A DNA stretch of 14,851 nt from positions 1 through 14,851 of the forward strand of contig DAOKYY010000091.1 of assembly GCA_035325905.1 (NCBI GenBank), written 5' to 3'. Both the position numbers and the translations under genes were made by a program. Source of the stretch: DYGX01 sp035325905 (lineage in GTDB: Bacteria; Chloroflexota; Anaerolineae; Aggregatilineales; Aggregatilineaceae). Positions 7,868 to 14,315 of this stretch are shown piece by piece; positions within the stretch are counted from its first letter, which is position 1; each line of letters begins with the position of its first letter. Below the pieces are notes generated by a model that saw nothing but the letters and a program-made list of their open reading frames with translations, had not been told where the DNA came from and made no database searches.

Positions 7868-8971
7868 TCAGATCGGCGAAGGACGGCGGCGGGCGGCCTG
7901 GGCGCGCTCACGGACGCGCGCGATTTGCCCGGCTGTCACGGCCCGCTCGAAGCTGCGGAACCCGCTCAGGCGGAAGCCGTGCCGGGCCGCGATCGCGCCG
8001 ATCTCGCTGACGCGCTCCAGGCTGATGTCTTTGCCGACGCTGTAATCCTCGTAGCGGCCTTCGAGCGCCAGCGCCATCGTCTCGGCCATGCAAGCGTAGG
8101 CTTTGCCGGGCGGAAAGCCGAAGTCGAACCCGAAATCGACCGGCCCCGGCACCTCGACCATCCCGCCCTCGATCACCAGCACGTCGGGGCGGGCCTGCGC
8201 CACCCGCACCGACACGTCGCGCGGGCGCGCCACGTCGCAGACCACCGCGCCCGGCTTGAGGTGCTCCGGCTCGATCACGCTCGACACGGCGCTGGTCACG
8301 GTCAGGATCAGGTCGCAGGGGTAGATGCTGGCGATGTCGGTGCTGGTCGTGACGCGCGCCGCGTGCCCCTCGCACCGCTCGCGCACGGCGCCGAGCGCGT
8401 CCGCCCGCCGCCCCACCAGCGCCAGATCGGCCACATCGCGAGCGAGAATCTGCGCGCAGACTCCGGCGATCGCGCCCGTCGCGCCGACGACCGCCGCCGC
8501 CGCGCCATCCAGCGGGATGTCCATCTGGCGCGCAGCCTCGCGCACCGCCTCGACCGCCATATAGATCGTGTACGCATCCCCGTTGGTAACGGGCAGCGCC
8601 AGCCGCTGCGCGATGGTCACGCCGCCGTCGCCCACCACCGAGGTATACGCGCCCAGGCCGAGCAACCCCGCGCCGAGCGATTCGGCCTTGTGGCCGCACG
8701 CGACGATCTTGCGGTAGACGGTCTCGACCGGCAGGCGCAGCATGGTCTGCGGCGTGAAGGGGCACGCGATAAACCACCCTCGGATCGTCTTTCCGGTCGC
8801 TGCCGAGCGCACGCCGGTGATCTCGGAGATGTACACCGGCGGGAAGAAGCGCGAGAAGAAGTTGATCTGGCCTTCCGTCAGCGCCTTGCCGAGCAGCGGC
8901 CACTTGCGCGCAACGTCTTTCTTCGGGTCGATGGGGTGGATGATGAAGGCGAAGGTGTCCGGTTGTGTCAC
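7868..8971 (-). CDS. Long-chain acyl-ACP reductase-like (AAR-like, COG5322-type) dehydrogenase
   Basis: 367 residues from a GTG start; cyanobacterial acyl-ACP reductase (AAR) is about 340. The family reduces acyl-ACP (or acyl-CoA) to a fatty aldehyde with NADPH. Features matching AAR as I remember it: TNGDAYTIY at 129-137 where AAR has TGNTHTAY; a Rossmann nucleotide-binding loop VVGATGAIAG at 161-170 matching CGATGDIG; EGGMVEVPG near 268-276 matching the KGGIVE region; and YACMAE at 292-297 matching FACFAE, which places Cys at residue 294. From memory that Cys forms the acyl-thioester in the Synechococcus enzyme. Retention of this Cys and of the NADP loop supports catalysis. No aldehyde-deformylating oxygenase, the usual cyanobacterial partner, lies in this window. 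Upstream on the same strand, 56 nt away, is a beta-helix protein gene. The ribosome binding site is weak, so the start is moderately certain. It could instead act on another acyl or amino-acid-like substrate. Confidence 0.78.
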   Translation of the reverse strand: MTQPDTFAFIIHPIDPKKDVARKWPLLGKALTEGQINFFSRFFPPVYISEITGVRSAATGKTIRGWFIACPFTPQTMLRLPVETVYRKIVACGHKAESLGAGLLGLGAYTSVVGDGGVTIAQRLALPVTNGDAYTIYMAVEAVREAARQMDIPLDGAAAAVVGATGAIAGVCAQILARDVADLALVGRRADALGAVRERCEGHAARVTTSTDIASIYPCDLILTVTSAVSSVIEPEHLKPGAVVCDVARPRDVSVRVAQARPDVLVIEGGMVEVPGPVDFGFDFGFPPGKAYACMAETMALALEGRYEDYSVGKDISLERVSEIGAIAARHGFRLSGFRSFERAVTAGQIARVRERAQAARRRPSPI

Positions 8972-9027
8972 GGCAGCAGCGTTTTCTACTCAGATAATCG
9001 GCAGGGGCAAAGGAAAAACAGCGCCCG

Positions 9028-10395
9028 CTATTCCCACTCCTCCAGATAGGCGGCCTCGGACTCGGCGTGGCGCGGGTAGCGGCGCTTGTGCAGGCGGGCA
9101 ATCGACGGGCGTAGCTTGTGATGGTCGCTTTCCTCATACGAGATGTTCTTGGCGATCACGCGGCGCTCCGGCGCGGCGACCAGGATCGCGTCGGACTCTA
9201 CCACGCGAGCAGGCATGACCACCATCCCCGACCCGACGCGTGCGTTGTGCCCGACGCATCCCCCCAGAACCGGCTGGCCGGAGTCTTCCAGCTCGCCGCG
9301 CACATTGATCGCGCGCAGCGGGGCCGGCAGCAGGTTGAAGTCGGTAAAGGTCGTCCCGGCGCCGACAAAGCTGTTGCGCCCGATGACGCACATTTGCAGG
9401 CAGGTGTTCTGCGCGACGATCGTGTACTCCATCAGGGTCGTCATGAACAGCGCGGCCCGGAACGGCAGGAAGCAGTTGTTGCCCACCACGCTGAGCATGA
9501 GCTGGCAGCCCTGCGCCACGTTGACCGAGTCTCCAATCACGCAGTTGTCGATCACGACGCCAGGTCCGATGGAGCAGTTTCGCCCAATGGTCGTCGGGCC
9601 GAGGATCAGCGCCGAGGGGTCGATTATGGTCCCTTCCCCGACGCGCACCAGTTTCGAGCACGACAGAAGCTGTTTTTGCTCCAGGATGGCGCGGAACAGC
9701 ACCTTCAGCGCGAACAGGTTATGGCGCGACAGGTACTCCTCGAACCGGCTCCCGCGTGAGAACACGCCGAGAATGATGTTCGCGAAATAGACATGCACCC
9801 AGCTATCGATCGACAGGCAAGACCGCTCGGTGAGCAGGTGCGTCAGGTCGAGGTCGCGCTCGGCAGTGCCGGGCTTGCCGCCGGGCTTGATATTCGACAT
9901 CGAGTCGGGGACATTGTAGTAGCCCTTCTCGCGATAGTCGCTGAACACCGGCACGTCGCGCCACTGGCGCTGCTCGACATACCCCTTCGGGAAATACCAC
10001 AGATCGAGCGGGTAATGCAGCGGCGCGCCGCTGTGATCGCGCACCGGCTCCAGGCGCGAGAGCGGGACGCTGTACTTCGCCCAGGCCGCGTCGCTGGCCG
10101 GCAGCACCGCGCGGCTGGGGAGCTGGCTGGCGTGCGCCTGCTCGAAGAACGCGCTGAAGAACTCGACATCGAAGTACAGGTTGTCGCGGTAGACGACGCA
10201 CTCGTCGCGGCCGGGCGCGATATGCGGCAGGTCGTGGACCGTGCTCAGCGGCAGCTCCACCGCCGTCGGGCCAATCACTTCGTCCAGAATATCGGCGTGG
10301 TGGATTTTGAGCGGCTTATTGAGGATGCTCAGATCGCGCGCCGGCTCGTTGAACGGCGCGATCAGGTGCTGATCCTCGATGATGAACTTGCGCAT
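9028..10395 (-). CDS. Left-handed beta-helix (hexapeptide-repeat) protein with a conserved-looking N-terminal domain
   Basis: 455 residues from ATG. Residues about 250-415 carry imperfect hexapeptide repeats (for example IDPSALILGPTTIG, IGPGVVIDNCVIGDSVNV, VIGRNSFVGAGTTF, CVGHNARVGSGMVVMPARVV), the signature of the left-handed beta-helix found in acyl- and nucleotidyl-transferases such as GlmU-type enzymes. Residues 1-245 are not repeats and contain VVYRDNLYFDVEFF at 67-80, faintly like the sugar-nucleotidyltransferase half of GlmU, but no intact nucleotide-binding G-rich loop was seen. The helix is interrupted by the insertion LPFRAALFMTTLMEYTIVAQN at about 310-330. The C-terminus is charged. 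No signal peptide is seen, so it is probably cytoplasmic and trimeric like its fold relatives (inference). It lies 32 nt after the hydrolase gene and 56 nt before the AAR-like gene, suggesting a shared pathway that modifies a lipid or sugar. The exact function is unknown to me. Confidence 0.78.
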   Translation of the reverse strand: MRKFIIEDQHLIAPFNEPARDLSILNKPLKIHHADILDEVIGPTAVELPLSTVHDLPHIAPGRDECVVYRDNLYFDVEFFSAFFEQAHASQLPSRAVLPASDAAWAKYSVPLSRLEPVRDHSGAPLHYPLDLWYFPKGYVEQRQWRDVPVFSDYREKGYYNVPDSMSNIKPGGKPGTAERDLDLTHLLTERSCLSIDSWVHVYFANIILGVFSRGSRFEEYLSRHNLFALKVLFRAILEQKQLLSCSKLVRVGEGTIIDPSALILGPTTIGRNCSIGPGVVIDNCVIGDSVNVAQGCQLMLSVVGNNCFLPFRAALFMTTLMEYTIVAQNTCLQMCVIGRNSFVGAGTTFTDFNLLPAPLRAINVRGELEDSGQPVLGGCVGHNARVGSGMVVMPARVVESDAILVAAPERRVIAKNISYEESDHHKLRPSIARLHKRRYPRHAESEAAYLEEWE

Positions 10396-10427
10396 GGTCG
10401 CTCTGCTTTCGCTCTATAGCCTCGCGC

Positions 10428-11246
10428 TCAGGCCGGGTGGTGCAGAAAATCGTTCAGCGCCGTGATGAACCGCTGCGGCGAATCGAGCATGATGAAATGG
10501 CCCGCGTCCGGGAACCACTCGATCTGCGCGTGCGGCACGCCCGCCTTAAGCACCGCGTGCTCGCTGGGGCGCACGATAATATCGCGCTGGCCGTACATGC
10601 CCAGCGTTGGGACCCGGACCTTATCCAGGTCAGGGCGCAGATCGGTCTGGCGCAGCGTGCCGATGCTCTGGAAGAACGACTCCATGCTGATCTTAGACAC
10701 GTCACTATGGATCATGCGCCCCATCGCGCGGCCATCCTTCGCCATGAAGAAGCTGTAGCCGCGCAGAAACATCAGCAGCCCTTTGCCGCCGAACAGCCAG
10801 AAAAAGCGCGCCATCTTCGGGTTGCCGGACAGCTTGAGCAGCAGGTTTAGCGATGCGCCGTTGATCGGCGAGCCGATCACGCCAACCTTGACGACCTTCT
10901 CTGGGTACTTGATCGCGGTGCTGAGCGACACCGTCCCGCCCATCGAGTGCCCGATCAGCGGCGCGCGCCGGATGCCCATCCGCTCCATGAACTGGACGAC
11001 CATTTCGACATAGATCGGGACGGTGTAGGCATACGAGCGGTGTTCCGGCCCCTGGCCGGGCGCCAGGCCGGACTCGCCGAAACCGAAGAAGTCGAGCGCG
11101 TAAGTGCGGAAGTCACGCCCAAGCACCTCGATTGTGTCGCGCCACAACGCCCACGATCCCAGCCAGCCGTGCAGAAGCAGCACCGGACGCCCGCGCCCGT
11201 AGGTCTCGTAATGGATAATCCCGGGATCGGTGACGAGTAATGGCAC
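10428..11246 (-). CDS. Alpha/beta-fold hydrolase
   Basis: 272 residues from a GTG start preceded by GAGGGGGG at about 8 nt. The oxyanion-hole motif LLHGWLGSW is at 24-32, the nucleophile elbow GHSMGG at 99-104 gives Ser101, and the probable acid and base are Asp222 in GQRDIIV and His250 in DAGHFIML. The triad is thus complete and in the usual order. A helical cap region at about 130-195 is rich in Phe, Leu and Met (FFWLFGGKGLLMFLRGYSFF), suggesting a hydrophobic or lipid-like substrate; that is inference. There is no secretion signal, so it is cytoplasmic or membrane-associated. It lies 38 nt downstream of the GTPase gene and 32 nt upstream of the beta-helix gene, consistent with one mRNA. 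Substrate-level naming (esterase, lipase, epoxide hydrolase) is not possible from sequence alone. Confidence 0.9.
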   Translation of the reverse strand: MPLLVTDPGIIHYETYGRGRPVLLLHGWLGSWALWRDTIEVLGRDFRTYALDFFGFGESGLAPGQGPEHRSYAYTVPIYVEMVVQFMERMGIRRAPLIGHSMGGTVSLSTAIKYPEKVVKVGVIGSPINGASLNLLLKLSGNPKMARFFWLFGGKGLLMFLRGYSFFMAKDGRAMGRMIHSDVSKISMESFFQSIGTLRQTDLRPDLDKVRVPTLGMYGQRDIIVRPSEHAVLKAGVPHAQIEWFPDAGHFIMLDSPQRFITALNDFLHHPA

Positions 11247-11284
11247 AGCGCGTGCCCCCCTCGGATCGCCTGCCGCGCAACGCC

Positions 11285-11833
11285 CTATTGTGCGGCGTCC
11301 ATCTCCTCAAGAATGGAGTACAGCAGCTCGAGGAGCACGTTTTTGACGCTGTCCCGCTCGGTGGCGACGCAGGGCAGCAGCTTGATTTGGTCCTCGATCC
11401 GCAGCGCGATCCGCAGGTCGTCGGGCGCCCAGGCTTCGGGATGGTCCTGCTTGTTAGCCGCTACAACGTAAGGCGTCGGCGCGTAGGCGCGAAACGTCTC
11501 CAGAATGCTTTTCGCTTCGCGGAAGGTTTCGGGCTTGGAGCTGTCCACCATCACCACGAAGCCGAGCATCCCCTCGGCCAGAATCTCCCACATGAAGTCA
11601 AAGCGACGCTGGCCGGGCGTGCCGAACAGGTACAGCACGAGGTCGTCGTCGACCGTGATGCGGCCAAAGTCCATCGCCACAGTGGTTTGCTCTTTGGCGC
11701 CAAACTCCGGCGCGTCCGGCGAGATCGCTTCGTCGGTCGAGACGACGTCGATCTCGCTAATCGACCGGATGAACTCGGTCTTGCCTGCGCTGAAGGGGCC
11801 GGTGACGACCATCTTGACGGTTTGGATGGGCAT
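11285..11833 (-). CDS. Small Ras-like GTPase (COG2229/MglA-like group)
   Basis: 182 residues from ATG 11833; a GTG at 11845 would add four residues, but GAGTGAG lies about 7 nt before the ATG, which favours the ATG. The G1 P-loop GPFSAGKT is at 12-19, the switch I region TTVAMDFG at 50-57, G3 is GTPGQRRF at 71-78, G4 is NKQD at 127-130, and G5 is probably CVAT at 155-158. In G3 the usual Asp of DxxG is Gly, as I recall for this bacterial group and for MglA-type proteins, while the catalytic-type Gln (residue 75) is kept. Such GTPases act as molecular switches, often with Roadblock, DUF4388 or sensor proteins as partners. The gene follows the DUF4388 gene after 81 nt and precedes the hydrolase gene by 38 nt. 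It is likely cytosolic; no lipidation signal is seen. The family call is firm; its effector is unknown. Confidence 0.93.
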   Translation of the reverse strand: MPIQTVKMVVTGPFSAGKTEFIRSISEIDVVSTDEAISPDAPEFGAKEQTTVAMDFGRITVDDDLVLYLFGTPGQRRFDFMWEILAEGMLGFVVMVDSSKPETFREAKSILETFRAYAPTPYVVAANKQDHPEAWAPDDLRIALRIEDQIKLLPCVATERDSVKNVLLELLYSILEEMDAAQ

Positions 11834-11896
11834 GAGCGATCTCACTCTAGGAAATTAGTAGGCTGGTGCACCCTCTGCCACCAGGCAGACATCCGC

Positions 11897-11916
11897 AAAA
11901 GACCGGCGAGCCGGTC
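11897..11916 (-). terminator. Hairpin plus T-run at the end of the DUF4388 gene (possible attenuating terminator)
   Basis: Leftward, GACCGG CTCG CCGGTC forms a 6-bp GC-rich stem (7 bp if the loop closes to two bases), immediately followed by TTTT and then GC. It overlaps the TGA stop of the DUF4388 gene (11917-11915) and sits 64 nt before the GTPase ATG. The short T-run suggests partial termination at best, which would lower expression of the downstream genes relative to DUF4388. Confidence 0.45.
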
Positions 11917-12814
11917 AGCTTTCCTTGATGCGCGCGATCAGGCGCTCGACCACGCTGCGCTTGACTTCTGGCGACTGCAAGACCGGCGCGGGGCGGCGCG
12001 CCACGGCGGCCGGCGGCGGGGCCGGCGCCTGCATCCCCGGTGGCCGGACAAGCTGCACCAGCCCGGCTTGCAGCAGCGCGTAGACGATCCGCCGGATTTC
12101 GGTATCGGTCATGTTGCAGGCTTTGGCGATCTGGCGGATGGAGTTCTTCGGGTTGATGTACGACACGACCCGCCACTCTTCGACGCCAAGATGAATGCCC
12201 CGGAACTTCTCGCCCGGCGACTCAGGGAACTTGAGCGCCATATCGAGGTTGGGCAGCTCTTCTTCGAGCGGCTTGATCTCCTGCGCGCGGCGTGTCCCTT
12301 CGATAATCACGTTCTTCAGGTCGATCGGAACGGTGATGCGATCGGGCGGGGGCGTCAGGTTTTCCTCAAAGGTGAACGGCTCTTGCTCCCAGGTCATCAC
12401 GTCGTAGACGATGTCCACGGTGTGCTGCTTGATGCTGCGCACCACGTCGGCCTGGGTCACGTAGTTGGCGTTGATCAGCATCAGCGCCAGCGCCTTGTCG
12501 GAATACTTCGCCCCGCGCTCGCGGATGATACGCGCCTGCTCAGCGTTGAGCTTGCCAGCTTTGTGAAGCACATTCGCCAGATGCCCGTCCTGGTCCCCCA
12601 TTGCGGCGAGGATCAACTTGCCCTCGCGAAAGGCGATGCTGGCGCGCTCCTTGCCGGGGACGACGCGGTGACGCTTGTTGCCCGCGCCATCCGTGACCGT
12701 CTCGCCCGTGACGACCGGCTCGTACAGGCGCAGCGTGCCTGTTTTGCGCGCCAGGTGGATCAGGTTCAGGATTTGCGTCGTGCTGAAGTCCGCCAGATTC
12801 CCTTTGAGCGCCAT
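11915..12814 (-). CDS. DUF4388 (PATAN-type) domain protein with C-terminal helix-turn-helix-like region
   Basis: 299 residues. ATG 12814 is preferred over the in-frame ATG at 12844 because DUF4388 proteins typically begin MALKGNL, as here, although the Shine-Dalgarno match is weak for both. DUF4388 spans about 2-150: GNLADFSTTQILNLIHLARK, TGTLRL, a short inserted loop (33-56), ASIAFREGKLILAAMG, then helices ending WEQEPFTFEE. Residues about 205-258 (IHLGVEEWRVVSYINPKNSI, then RQIAKACNMT) look like a winged-helix fold. A Pro/Ala-rich linker (259-275) leads to a basic tail. Family knowledge: DUF4388/PATAN domains occur in signalling proteins and are commonly found with small GTPases and response regulators; no enzymatic role is established. 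It is the first gene of a leftward run, has its own strong promoter, and is followed by the GTPase, a plausible direct partner (inference). No membrane segment is seen. Confidence 0.87.
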   Translation of the reverse strand: MALKGNLADFSTTQILNLIHLARKTGTLRLYEPVVTGETVTDGAGNKRHRVVPGKERASIAFREGKLILAAMGDQDGHLANVLHKAGKLNAEQARIIRERGAKYSDKALALMLINANYVTQADVVRSIKQHTVDIVYDVMTWEQEPFTFEENLTPPPDRITVPIDLKNVIIEGTRRAQEIKPLEEELPNLDMALKFPESPGEKFRGIHLGVEEWRVVSYINPKNSIRQIAKACNMTDTEIRRIVYALLQAGLVQLVRPPGMQAPAPPPAAVARRPAPVLQSPEVKRSVVERLIARIKES

Positions 12815-12894
12815 GTCAGACTGTCCTACCCTGGAGTAATGCATCGCCGACGGGCTGAGCGCAGCCAGGGTCCGCTTCGTGCGTCCGAAAGCGG

Positions 12895-12923
12895 ATCATA
12901 CCCTGCGCGAAGATCGTAGTCAA
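12895..12923 (-). promoter_or_regulatory. Sigma-70-type promoter of the DUF4388 gene
   Basis: Leftward, TTGACT (12923-12918) and TATGAT (12900-12895) are separated by exactly 17 nt; each differs from consensus by one base. Transcription would start near 12888, leaving a leader of about 74 nt before the ATG at 12814. This is the strongest promoter-like sequence I see in the window. The rest of the divergent gap 12815-13085 shows no other clear element. Confidence 0.7.
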
Positions 12924-13074
12924 CGATGACGCCGCCCTGCCACCTGCCCGCCGCCTCAATGCTCACTTAACGATTCACGCGCTCCTGACCGGAGGCACTG
13001 CCCCAACCGCGCAAAATCGGGTATGCTAGGCGGCGAGAGCGTTCGGAAAACCGGCCTGAGAACTGCGGCTTATT

Positions 13075-13080
13075 GTGAGG
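13075..13080 (+). promoter_or_regulatory. Ribosome binding site supporting a TTG start for the lipoprotein
   Basis: GTGAGG lies 5 nt before the TTG at 13086. The only upstream in-frame ATG (13023) has no Shine-Dalgarno match. Confidence 0.55.
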
Positions 13081-13085
13081 CAGAT

Positions 13086-14222
13086 TTGAACGCGAGGCAA
13101 GTCACCCGGCGCGCTTCCTTCGCGCGCCGCGCGCATCGTCACACCGGCGGGCGCGCTCGCCTGATCGCGGCGCTGCTGATCGCGCTCGGCCTGCTGGCGA
13201 GCGCGGGATGTGCCCCGCTCCAGCGCGGCCCGATCACGATCACCGCCACGCCGCTCCCCGATGTCATTGGACCGGGTGGCCTGCTGCCGTCCATCAACCC
13301 GCTGACCGGGCTGGCGGTCGATGACCCCGCTGTGCTGGCGCGCCGCCCGCTGGCCGCCAAGATCTCGAACGCGCCGGACGCCGTCCGCCCACAGGCCGGG
13401 ATCGCCCAGGCCGACCTGGTCTTCGAGCACCTGACCGAAGGGCCGCTGACGCGCTTCACCGCCATCTTCTGGACGCACACCCCGCCACGCCTCGGCTCGA
13501 TCCGCAGCGCGCGGCTGATCGACCTCGAAATTCCGGCGATGTACGACACGCTGCTGGTCTACTCCGGCGCCAGCGAGCCGATCCGCCGCAAAATCGCCGG
13601 GCTGCCCTTCGCCAATCGCGCCTACGAGGGCGTGACGGTCGGCGCGCCGCTCTACTATCGCGACACGTCGATTGAGGTCCCACACAACCTGTTCGCCGTG
13701 CCGCGCGCCGTGTGGGCGCGCGCCGAAGCCGATGGCGTCAACCGCCCGCGCGCTGACCTGGGCGGGATGCGTTTTTCCGCCACGCCCCCCGGCGGGCCGC
13801 CCGCGCGCACGATCACGATCGACTACGGCGGCGACGAAGTGGAGTGGACCTACGACGAGGCGTCGGGCCGCTACGCGCGCCGCGTGGACGGCGCGCCGCA
13901 TACCGACGCGAACACCGGCGAGCAGGTCACGGCTGCTAACATCGTCCTGATCTACGCGCACCACCAGCCGGACCTGGCAATCGTCGAGAGCCAGTGGCAG
14001 GGCAGCATGAGCTTTTCGATTGAGCTTCAAATCTGGACGCTCGGCCCGGCGGCAATCTTTCGCGATGGCGTGCAGACGACGGGCTACTGGCACCGCTGGC
14101 AGGAGGAGGATATGCTGACCTTCTGGGCGGACGAAGACCGCGCCGCGCCGCTCTACCTCAAGCCCGGCAACACCTGGTTCGAGATCGTCCCGCTCGACTT
14201 CACCGCGCTGACCGTCCAGTAG
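13086..14222 (+). CDS. DUF3048 (YerB-like) lipoprotein
   Basis: 378 residues from a TTG start at 13086, chosen because GTGAGG lies 5 nt upstream; an ATG at 13023 would add 21 unlikely residues. The N-terminus is Arg-rich, followed by a hydrophobic stretch (26-40) and Cys42 in LLASAGC, an acceptable though not ideal lipobox. The mature protein would be anchored on the outer face of the membrane. DUF3048 features: NPLTGLAVDDPAVLARRPLA at about 75-94, a KISNAPDAVRPQAGIAQADL stretch, FEHLTEGPLTRFTAIFW and GSIRSARLIDLEI, then a C-terminal half with AANIVLIYAHH and a closing GNTWFEIVPLD. The family is widespread in Bacillota and Chloroflexota, with Bacillus YerB as the namesake; its biochemical role is not established to my knowledge. 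It is transcribed away from the DUF4388 operon, and a membrane protein gene follows 93 nt later. The N-terminal Arg content is unusually high for a signal peptide. Confidence 0.88.
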   Translation: MNARQVTRRASFARRAHRHTGGRARLIAALLIALGLLASAGCAPLQRGPITITATPLPDVIGPGGLLPSINPLTGLAVDDPAVLARRPLAAKISNAPDAVRPQAGIAQADLVFEHLTEGPLTRFTAIFWTHTPPRLGSIRSARLIDLEIPAMYDTLLVYSGASEPIRRKIAGLPFANRAYEGVTVGAPLYYRDTSIEVPHNLFAVPRAVWARAEADGVNRPRADLGGMRFSATPPGGPPARTITIDYGGDEVEWTYDEASGRYARRVDGAPHTDANTGEQVTAANIVLIYAHHQPDLAIVESQWQGSMSFSIELQIWTLGPAAIFRDGVQTTGYWHRWQEEDMLTFWADEDRAAPLYLKPGNTWFEIVPLDFTALTVQ

Positions 14223-14315
14223 TACAATCGAAGCACCGGATAGCTCCGTGACCGACCGCGCGAGACGCTGCGCGCCAGCCCGCAGGTCTCCACACACACC
14301 CGGCCAGAACGGTTC

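Noticed and set aside
9005..9030. A T-run with a small AGCG/CGCT stem after the beta-helix gene as a terminator
   Set aside because: The stem is only 4 bp with a 2-nt loop, too weak for an intrinsic terminator.
7908..9137. A second leftward frame across the reductase gene, and a rightward frame at 7925-9049
   Set aside because: Both are low-complexity Arg/Gly/Ala-rich translations; the AAR-like frame at 8971-7868 carries all the conserved motifs.
11240..12919. A 559-codon rightward frame opposite the GTPase and DUF4388 genes
   Set aside because: It overlaps two well-supported genes on the other strand and shows no domain of its own.
13022..13027. TATGCT as a -10 element for the DUF3048 gene
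   Set aside because: The sequence 17 nt upstream (TGCCCC) does not resemble a -35 element, and the surrounding bases give no further support.
14223..14315. GCGCG/CGCGC inverted repeat after the DUF3048 gene as a terminator
   Set aside because: The stem is 5 bp and has no T-run; such pairs are expected by chance in this composition.
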